A stretch of 53,367 bases of DNA from Pseudomonadota bacterium (GTDB lineage: Bacteria; Pseudomonadota; Gammaproteobacteria; Burkholderiales; Methylophilaceae). The notes under the pieces are model-generated. The model made no database searches, was not told where the DNA came from, and saw only the letters and a list, made by a program, of their open reading frames with translations. Of the stretch, positions 47,421-53,367 are shown piece by piece. Where the stretch lies: positions 1 to 53,367 of the forward strand of contig JAGVMP010000003.1 of NCBI GenBank assembly GCA_020053735.1, in the 5' to 3' direction. The translations under genes were made by a program, and so were the position numbers. The first letter of the stretch is position 1. Each line of letters begins with the position of its first letter.

Positions 47421-47702
47421 ATGGCAACTACTAGCTTAAAACTTCCAGACGCTTTAAAAGAGCGCATTTCAAAAATTGCCAAAGCTACAGGCAAAACGCC
47501 GCATGCTTTCATGGTGGATGCGATTGCAGAGCAAGCAGAACGCGTTGAAGGAGACCGCGCGTTTATGGCACAAGCGCTAGCTGCTAAAAAGCACTATGAT
47601 GATACGGGCGTTGGCTATGATGTCGATGAAGTACACGCCTATTTGCGCGCTAAAATTAAAGGGATTACATTGCCAGAACCCAACCCAGTTAAGCGTAACT
47701 AA
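47421..47702 (+). CDS. Ribbon-helix-helix antitoxin (CopG/ParD-like)
   Basis: This 93-residue protein starts with an RHH DNA-binding motif (TTSLKLPDALKERISKIAKA then GKTPHAFMVDAIAEQ) and has a charged C-terminal region that should wrap the toxin. Its stop overlaps the toxin start by one base (TAATG). It should neutralise the ParE-type toxin and repress the operon, probably through the palindrome at 47372-47407. Confidence 0.88.
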   Translation: MATTSLKLPDALKERISKIAKATGKTPHAFMVDAIAEQAERVEGDRAFMAQALAAKKHYDDTGVGYDVDEVHAYLRAKIKGITLPEPNPVKRN

Positions 47703-47995
47703 TGGCAAGGCTAGAATACGCACAAAGTGCTTTAGCGGATATTAAGCGCTTAGTTGATTTTTTGATTGATAGCGACCTAATTGCTGCATTAGAGACATTT
47801 GATATTATTGATGAGGCGATTCAAATTCTCAAACGTCATCCTAATATTGGTCGGCTTACCAATATCACGAATAAACGAGAGTTAGTGATTTCTAGAGACC
47901 GAACAGGCTATATTGCCATATATGAATTTAATAAATTGACTGATATGGTGGTTATATTGGCAGTGAAACATCAACGTGAAGAAAGTTTCGACTAA
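47702..47995 (+). CDS. ParE/RelE-superfamily toxin
   Basis: This 97-residue protein has the ParE/RelE pattern: MARLEYAQSALADIKRLVDF, AIQILKRHPNIGR, then RELVISRDRTGYIAIYEF and VVILAVKHQREESFD. ParE members target gyrase and RelE members cut mRNA; the lack of clear RelE catalytic residues and the RHH partner favour ParE type. It is one-base coupled to its antitoxin. Confidence 0.88.
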   Translation: MARLEYAQSALADIKRLVDFLIDSDLIAALETFDIIDEAIQILKRHPNIGRLTNITNKRELVISRDRTGYIAIYEFNKLTDMVVILAVKHQREESFD

Positions 47996-48012
47996 ATAGA
48001 AGAACATAAAAA

Positions 48013-48810
48013 ATGATAAAAAAAATCCTGATTTCCACATTTTTGGCGTTTGTAGTCTACAAAGCTTCGGCTTACTATTTTTCTTACACAAGCTCAACAA
48101 AGCTAGCTAGTTGCCCCACAGCTAGTAATGCGACTCAAGCAAAAGAGCGCGCCATAAAGACGCGAGAAGACTTGTTAGCAAGCACTAAAGCATGGCGTTG
48201 TTTAAAGCAAAAGCAAAACTTTGCAGAAGCTCATTTTTTTAAAATACATGAAGGATGGTTGAATCCAAGTATCGAATACGTAAATCCGCCTTTTACTGAA
48301 GCAGAATTAAACCCAAAAGTCACGCTTACTGACGAAGCATTAAAAAGAGATTTAATTGCTTTCAAAGCTATATATTCTCAGGAATTTATGAAACAGTATT
48401 TAGCAAATATGCGTTTGGCTCACAGTGGCTCGCCTGAAAAAGGCTATCAACGTGTAAATGATTCTTTACAAGTACTTATTGCAAAATTAAGAGATTTCAA
48501 ACCAGAATCTACGAAGTTCGGCACATTAAAGACCCAACTGGCTTACTCTTTGAACCAAGTTAAGCAAAACAATACTGATGCGATAAGCCTTAACAATAAA
48601 GCTAACTTAATAATAGCATCAAGCGACACTTTGCTTGCCAAGCCAAAGGAAGAAATAAGGCAACGTAAAAATGAGTTATTACGTAACCAAAGCGAGTTAG
48701 ACTCGCTAGTATTTCAACTACAAAGCAATGTTAGTAAGCAAGAAGAGTTAGGTAATGAGCTAATTAAAACGAGTGACGAGATTGATGTGCTTTATAAAAT
48801 GTACCTATAA
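48013..48810 (+). CDS. Uncharacterised membrane-anchored coiled-coil protein
   Basis: I do not recognise this 265-residue protein. Residues 4-25 form a hydrophobic anchor or signal (KILISTFLAFVVYKASAYYF), then a 240-residue helical, polar part follows. Residues about 190-260 (KPKEEIRQRKNELLRNQSEL and QLQSNVSKQEELGNELIKTS) look like a coiled coil. It lies 17 bp after the toxin and 8 bp before bioA, so it may share a transcript with either. The Lys/Asn-rich composition suggests recent acquisition, which is inference. Confidence 0.7.
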   Translation: MIKKILISTFLAFVVYKASAYYFSYTSSTKLASCPTASNATQAKERAIKTREDLLASTKAWRCLKQKQNFAEAHFFKIHEGWLNPSIEYVNPPFTEAELNPKVTLTDEALKRDLIAFKAIYSQEFMKQYLANMRLAHSGSPEKGYQRVNDSLQVLIAKLRDFKPESTKFGTLKTQLAYSLNQVKQNNTDAISLNNKANLIIASSDTLLAKPKEEIRQRKNELLRNQSELDSLVFQLQSNVSKQEELGNELIKTSDEIDVLYKMYL

Positions 48811-48818
48811 CTTAATGA

Positions 48819-50156
48819 ATGAATAATCAAACGCTTTTAACACGCAGTATGCAATCTGTGTGGCACCCTTGCACACAGATGAAGCAGCATGAAACATATC
48901 CGCTTATCCCGATTGCGCGTGGCGACGGCGTGTGGCTGTACGATGCTGATGGTAAGCGCTATTTAGATGGCGTGAGCAGTTGGTGGGTGAATTTATTTGG
49001 GCACAATAACACGCGCATCAAAGATGCCATTAAGCAGCAACTGGATACTTTAGAGCATGTCATGCTGGCAGGATTTACTCACCAGCCAGTTGTCGAGCTT
49101 TCTGAAAAACTATCCAAACTCACGGGGCTTGGCCATGCGTTTTATGCCAGCGATGGCGCCAGTGCTACTGAAATTGCGCTCAAGATGAGTTTTCATTTTT
49201 GGCGTAACTTATATTCAGAAACCCAAGGCCAACCAAGCAAAACAAAATTCATCAGCCTGCAAAATAGCTACCACGGCGAAACGCTAGGTGCGCTGGGTGT
49301 GACAGATGTGGCGATTTTTAAAGATACTTATGCGCCTTTATTGATGCAATCGGCACAAATGCCCAGCCCAGATTTTAGGCTAGCAGAAACTGGTGAAATC
49401 GCAGAGGCTTATGCCCTGCGTTGCGCGGAAGACTTAGAAAAATATGTGGCTGAACACCACGAAACGCTTGCTGCGTTTATTATCGAGCCACTAGTGCAAT
49501 GCGCGGCTGGCATGGCGATGTATCCTTCTGTGTATTTGAGGCGCGCCCGAGAGATTTGCACCAAATATAGCGTACATTTAATTGCCGATGAAATTGCCGT
49601 CGGCTTTGGTCGCAGCGGGACGATGTTTGCTTGCGAACAGGCAAATGTGACCCCTGACTTTATGTGTTTATCAAAAGGTATCACTGGCGGCTATTTGCCA
49701 TTATCTGTGGTGCTCACGCGCAATGAAATTTATCAAGCGTTTTACCATGACAAAGTGACGAAAGCCTTTTTGCACAGTCATAGTTACACTGGAAACCCAC
49801 TGGCTTGTAGCGCAGCATTAGCCACTCTAAGTATTTTTGAAACTGATGATGTTTTGCAAAAAAATCGCGAAACATCAGATTTTATTTGGGGTGAAATGCA
49901 AGCATTGAATAACCTGCCCATTGAACATTTGCGTCGTCCTAATTTAAATCGTTCGGGCATGATTTTCGCATTTGATGTCATCACCAAAAACCCAAATTTT
50001 TCGCGCGGTTGCTATGCAGCGGCGTTAGCGCAAGGCTTGCTGATTCGGCCAATTGGCAACACGGTTTATTTGATGCCACCTTACACGATTAATCACGAGG
50101 AGATATCATATGCTCTGCAAGCCAGTATCCATGCGGTTTCCAAGGCTATCAAATGA
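48819..50156 (+). CDS. bioA: Adenosylmethionine-8-amino-7-oxononanoate aminotransferase
   Basis: This 445-residue PLP enzyme makes 7,8-diaminopelargonate in biotin synthesis. Marks are SVWHPCTQMKQHETYPLIPI at the start, YLDGVSSWWVNLFGHNN, the GASATEIALKM PLP-phosphate site, DEIAVGFGRSGTMFACEQ and the PLP lysine in LSKGITGGYLPLS. The SxWHPxTQ start is typical of BioA. Its stop overlaps the dacB ATG (ATGA). Other bio genes are not in the window. Confidence 0.96.
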   Translation: MNNQTLLTRSMQSVWHPCTQMKQHETYPLIPIARGDGVWLYDADGKRYLDGVSSWWVNLFGHNNTRIKDAIKQQLDTLEHVMLAGFTHQPVVELSEKLSKLTGLGHAFYASDGASATEIALKMSFHFWRNLYSETQGQPSKTKFISLQNSYHGETLGALGVTDVAIFKDTYAPLLMQSAQMPSPDFRLAETGEIAEAYALRCAEDLEKYVAEHHETLAAFIIEPLVQCAAGMAMYPSVYLRRAREICTKYSVHLIADEIAVGFGRSGTMFACEQANVTPDFMCLSKGITGGYLPLSVVLTRNEIYQAFYHDKVTKAFLHSHSYTGNPLACSAALATLSIFETDDVLQKNRETSDFIWGEMQALNNLPIEHLRRPNLNRSGMIFAFDVITKNPNFSRGCYAAALAQGLLIRPIGNTVYLMPPYTINHEEISYALQASIHAVSKAIK

Positions 50157-51580
50157 ATGTGCAGTTAATTAAGCCATTTTTTATGCTTGCTATGCTATTT
50201 TTTTCTACGCTTGCGCAGGCCGAATTACCCAGCACAGTAGCGGATGCACTTAAAAAAGCAGGTATCCCACAAACGGGCGTGGCTATTTTTGTACAACCGG
50301 TAGATGCTGCATTACCGACGTTAAGCCAAAACGCCGATAAAAGTCTCAATCCTGCCAGCTTGATGAAGCTGGTAACCACGCACGCTGCGCTAGATTTACT
50401 CACGCCCAGTTATCGTTGGAAAACCGAAGTTTATCGTGACAGTAGTTTAGATAATGGCGTGCTGAATGGCGATTTAATCATTAAGGGGAATGGCGACCCA
50501 AGTTTTAAAGCACAAGAGTTTTGGCGCTTACTCATGAGTTTGCAGCAGGCGGGTGTTAAAGAAATCAAGGGTGATTTGGTGATTGATAAAAGCCACTTCG
50601 CCAAAAACGTAGGTAATCGTAAAACATTTGATAACGAGACTTTTGATAAAGAAAAATGGCGCGCCTACAACGCTGAACCCAGTGCATTTTTAGTGAATGG
50701 ACGCAACACCAGTTTTAAATTTGTGGCGGCCGAAAACAGGGTGAATGTCAGCCAAGAATTTGAGCTGCCAGAAGTACAAATTATCAACAATATGAAGTTA
50801 TCCCAAGGGGTCTGTGGTGACTGGCGCAGTCGTTTTGGCTATACGGTGAAACAAAATGCGGATGCCTCAGTTGTTACTTTTAGCGGCACTTTTTCACCAG
50901 ATTGTGGCGAACGCTACTTAGAGCTGAGCGTGTTTGATGACGAAAAATATGCGTTTTACACCTTTAAAAAGTTGTGGCGCGAGCTAGGTGGAAAATTCAG
51001 TGGGAATCTAAAAATACAAGAACTGCCATTGAGTGCCACCAAAATATTGGAGCAAGTATCTGACCCGCTTGGCTATGTGATTCGTGACATTAATAAGTGG
51101 AGCAATAACTTAATGGCGCGGCAATTATTGCTCACAATCGCAGCAGAAAAAATTGGCGTGCCTGCCAATGAGGCTAAAGGAGAAGCAGCAATTAGGAGTT
51201 GGTTGTTGCAGAAAAATTTAAAATTTGACGAACTGGTGATAGAAAATGGCTCTGGTTTGTCACGCATTGAGCGCATCAGCGCACAACATTTAGGGCAGTT
51301 GTTAGTAAGTGCTTACCACAGTGCAATCATGCCAGAGTTTATGGCTTCGCTGCCAATCTTAGCGCAGGATGGCACGGTTAAAAAGCGTTTAAACGGTAGT
51401 CAAGCTGATAGCCGTGCGCACTTAAAAACTGGCTCAATTGATGGCGTAAGTGCAATTGCAGGTTATGTGCTAGATAGCCAAAATAAGCGCCATGTCGTGG
51501 TCATGCTGGTAAACCATGCGCGCGCGGGTGCGAGTCAAACAGCGCAAGATACACTGATTGAATGGGTATATCAAGAGTGA
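50153..51580 (+). CDS. dacB: D-alanyl-D-alanine carboxypeptidase/endopeptidase (PBP4 type)
   Basis: This 475-residue class C low-molecular-mass penicillin-binding protein trims and cuts peptidoglycan cross-links in the periplasm. It has a signal peptide (1-23), the active-site SLMK (Ser69, Lys72), SNN in NKWSNNLMARQLL, and KTG in HLKTGSIDGVSAIAGY. A large inserted region between the first two motifs matches PBP4. Length is normal. It is coupled to bioA by a four-base overlap. Confidence 0.95.
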   Translation: MNVQLIKPFFMLAMLFFSTLAQAELPSTVADALKKAGIPQTGVAIFVQPVDAALPTLSQNADKSLNPASLMKLVTTHAALDLLTPSYRWKTEVYRDSSLDNGVLNGDLIIKGNGDPSFKAQEFWRLLMSLQQAGVKEIKGDLVIDKSHFAKNVGNRKTFDNETFDKEKWRAYNAEPSAFLVNGRNTSFKFVAAENRVNVSQEFELPEVQIINNMKLSQGVCGDWRSRFGYTVKQNADASVVTFSGTFSPDCGERYLELSVFDDEKYAFYTFKKLWRELGGKFSGNLKIQELPLSATKILEQVSDPLGYVIRDINKWSNNLMARQLLLTIAAEKIGVPANEAKGEAAIRSWLLQKNLKFDELVIENGSGLSRIERISAQHLGQLLVSAYHSAIMPEFMASLPILAQDGTVKKRLNGSQADSRAHLKTGSIDGVSAIAGYVLDSQNKRHVVVMLVNHARAGASQTAQDTLIEWVYQE

Positions 51581-51682
51581 ATACACGCATAAACCCAGTC
51601 ATAAAAGCAGCAACTGTAGCCGTTCGAACTTAGCCGCGTTTGCGGTATCATATTGCTTGGATTTAAATTAGAAAGCTTACCC

Positions 51683-52135
51683 ATGAAATTACTGAATATT
51701 CTATTAGCCAGCGTGTTTGCATTTTCGCTAAACGCTTGCCAAGCCGAATCAACCACTTCACCACAGGAAAAAACTGCAATGACATCAAGCACAGAGTTAC
51801 AAAAAATAGACACATTACCTGGCACAGGCCGTGAAGCCGAGCCAGGTTTTAATGTAAGTGTGCACTACACGGGCTGGTTGTATGACGAAGCGGCAGAAGG
51901 TCACAAAGGCAAAAAATTTGATAGCAGTGTTGATAGAAAGCAACCGTTTGATTTTGCACTAGGCGCAGGCCAAGTGATACAAGGCTGGGATGAAGGCTTT
52001 GCCGGTATGAAAATAGGTGGTAAACGTACACTGATTATTCCACCAGAAATGGGCTATGGCGCACGCGGTGCCGGTGGTGTGATTCCGCCGAATGCGACAT
52101 TGATATTTGATGTGGAATTGTTGGATGTAAAGTAA
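51683..52135 (+). CDS. FKBP-type peptidyl-prolyl isomerase, lipoprotein
   Basis: From the ATG at 51683 this is a 150-residue protein with a lipoprotein signal (LLASVFAFSLNAC; lipid Cys19, lipobox LNAC). The FKBP domain follows, with VSVHYTGWLYD, FDSSVDRKQPFDFALGAGQV, IQGWDEGFAGMKIGGKRTL and IPPEMGYGARGAGGVIPPNA. It should help fold proteins at the periplasmic face of a membrane. The open frame extends 10 codons upstream but lacks a signal there. The OsmC gene starts at the next base after its stop. Confidence 0.93.
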   Translation: MKLLNILLASVFAFSLNACQAESTTSPQEKTAMTSSTELQKIDTLPGTGREAEPGFNVSVHYTGWLYDEAAEGHKGKKFDSSVDRKQPFDFALGAGQVIQGWDEGFAGMKIGGKRTLIIPPEMGYGARGAGGVIPPNATLIFDVELLDVK

Positions 52136-52561
52136 ATGAAAGTACGCATTAAATGGATTGAGGGCGTCAGTTTCGTTGGCGAATCCGAAACTGGTCACGC
52201 CGTGGTATTGGATGGTGCACCAGAAAACGGTGGTCGCAATATTGGCATGCGGCCGATGGAGATGCTACTGATTGGCATGGGCGCCTGCACTTCATTTGAT
52301 GTGGTATTGATTTTGAAAAAAGCACGTCAGCCGATTGTGGATTGTGTGGCAGAAATTGAAGCGCAGCGTGCCGATGAAATCCCAAAAGTGTTCACTAAAA
52401 TCCATGTGCATTTTGTAATTACTGGCGATAACTTAAATGCTACGCAAGTAGAACGTGCAGTGAAGTTATCGGCAGAGAAATATTGCTCGGCCAGTATTAT
52501 GCTCAGTAAAAGCGTGGAAATTACCCATGACTATGAAATAAAATCTGTTTCACATGACTAA
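52136..52561 (+). CDS. OsmC-family protein (YhfA-like)
   Basis: This 141-residue protein has the OsmC/Ohr fold with the two reactive cysteines (GMGACTSFDVVLILKKARQ and SAEKYCSASIMLSK). OsmC and Ohr reduce organic hydroperoxides; the YhfA subgroup to which this looks closest has no firm function. It begins directly after the FKBP stop and its end overlaps the VOC gene by 8 bases. Confidence 0.9.
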   Translation: MKVRIKWIEGVSFVGESETGHAVVLDGAPENGGRNIGMRPMEMLLIGMGACTSFDVVLILKKARQPIVDCVAEIEAQRADEIPKVFTKIHVHFVITGDNLNATQVERAVKLSAEKYCSASIMLSKSVEITHDYEIKSVSHD

Positions 52562-52979
52562 TTTAACCAAGCCAAATGGTATGTTGGGCATCCGTCATCT
52601 GGCGCTGTTCGTAAAAGAATTAGAAACAGCGGTGGATTTTTACACGCGCATCATGGGCATGCGCATAGAGTGGCAGCCCGATGCTGACAATGTGTATTTA
52701 ACTAATGAAGGCGATGTGTTTGCACTGCACCGAGTAGATTACGCACCGCAAGCACAGCAGCGGCTAGACCATATTGGTTTTGTGTTAAGAACGCAGCAAG
52801 ATGTAGATAACTGGTACGCCTATTTTATGCGTTGTGGCGTAAAAATCACTGAAGCACCTAAAACGCACCGAGATGGATCACATGGCTTTTATTGCTTAGA
52901 CGCGGTGGGACATTTGTTAGAGCTGATTTATCATCCGCCAATTTCAGCGCTTATATCGGGTGAATCGCCTAAAGCGTAA
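52554..52979 (+). CDS. VOC-superfamily (glyoxalase/dioxygenase fold) protein
   Basis: This 141-residue protein has two beta-alpha-beta-beta-beta units typical of the vicinal oxygen chelate fold: GIRHLALFVKELETAVDFYT at the start and LDHIGFVLRTQQDVDNWYA in the second half, ending GHLLELIYHPP. His16 (IRHLAL), His74 (LDHIGF) and Glu126 (LLELIY) are the likely metal ligands. The reaction cannot be told. It is the last gene of the FKBP-OsmC-VOC string and overlaps the convergent DUF2322 gene by 11 bp. Confidence 0.9.
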   Translation: MTNLTKPNGMLGIRHLALFVKELETAVDFYTRIMGMRIEWQPDADNVYLTNEGDVFALHRVDYAPQAQQRLDHIGFVLRTQQDVDNWYAYFMRCGVKITEAPKTHRDGSHGFYCLDAVGHLLELIYHPPISALISGESPKA

Positions 52980-53286
52980 TCACCTTCATCGTTAATGGCG
53001 CTTCGTTTTCCAAAACGTTAATCAATCTATCTACATTGGGGTGTTTGCCAGGGCAGTTTTCTGCGTCCTCAGTGTGCTCAGCATACAGCGCCAAGCCTTC
53101 TACTGCAGCATCTAGCGTAATGCCACCATACATTTTATATAGGTGGTAAAACACCTTAATTGAGCCTTGAGTGCCTGGTTTGTTTTCAATGCTGCCTGCG
53201 GGTGTGCCATTTTCAAGATAAAGCTCTATACGCTGCACCTCATCGGCGCTATCTAGCGTTAGTAGCACATCACTAAATTTTTGCAT
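52969..53286 (-). CDS. DUF2322 family protein
   Basis: This 105-residue protein matches DUF2322: IENKPGTQGSIKVFYHLYKM, the segment GLALYAEHTEDAENCPGKHP and NVDRLINVLE. The function is unknown. Its 3' end overlaps that of the convergent VOC gene. The last 81 bases of the window, to its right, hold no further gene that I can see. Confidence 0.88.
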   Translation of the reverse strand: MQKFSDVLLTLDSADEVQRIELYLENGTPAGSIENKPGTQGSIKVFYHLYKMYGGITLDAAVEGLALYAEHTEDAENCPGKHPNVDRLINVLENEAPLTMKVITL

Positions 53287-53367
53287 ATTCTGTTAAAACC
53301 TTAATATTAAAAGCCTAAATGTAATAAGCTGTTTTTGTCATTATTTTAGAAGCAAGCTGCATGCCAA

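Overview
The window is a dense chromosomal segment, about 60 genes, from a moderately AT-rich Gram-negative bacterium. Gene content and neighbourhoods suggest a betaproteobacterium, most likely of the Methylophilaceae (Methylotenera/Methylophilus type). The pointers are a polA - LOG - DUF2782 - thrB - BPSS1780-type membrane protein block, a dusB-fis-purH-purD operon, groESL with both RpoH-type and CIRCE control, an outer-membrane phospholipase A, and DUF2322. The taxonomy is inferred from the proteins; no rRNA or tRNA gene was seen.

Layout. 0-6.7 kb: mgtE and an MscS-type channel; rpmB-rpmG with a clear promoter; coaBC-dut; an exported metzincin-like protease; radC. 6.7-14.1 kb: a SEC-C/TPR/PRMT-like methyltransferase, an ABC exporter, cstA-ybdD-TIGR03643, a 59-aa ORF and lgt. 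14.1-22.3 kb: ilvD, a sugar-phosphate mutarotase, a YyaL-type thioredoxin-fold protein, a cytochrome c, and an NSS + AGCS transporter pair. 22.4-28.3 kb: the leftward operon dusB-fis-purH-(frameshifted ORF6N gene)-purD-hemF. 28.3-34.6 kb: a repeat-rich stretch with small genes, polA carrying two different palindromic repeats in frame, and a LOG gene with a probable N-terminal frameshift. 34.7-39.3 kb: DUF2782, thrB, a membrane protein, uvrD. 39.3-42.1 kb: a small accessory island with an sRNA candidate, ung, ccdBA, a truncated second ung and two small orphans. 42.2-53.3 kb: groEL-groES, an uncharacterised divergent gene, aldo/keto reductase, pldA, a ribbon-helix-helix/ParE pair, an uncharacterised anchored protein, bioA-dacB, an FKBP lipoprotein-OsmC-VOC string, and DUF2322.

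Most genes are housekeeping: nucleotide and cofactor synthesis, DNA repair, chaperones and envelope functions. The unusual signals are: a bacterial PRMT7/9-like methyltransferase joined to TPRs and a SEC-C zinc motif; ccdBA lying between a full ung and a diverged ung fragment; repeats domesticated as protein linker inside polA; an ORF6N gene fitted tightly between purH and purD but broken by a frameshift; an sRNA candidate with an anti-SD-like loop; and a HExxHxxTxxD protease. No wholly new multi-gene defence or biosynthetic system is evident.
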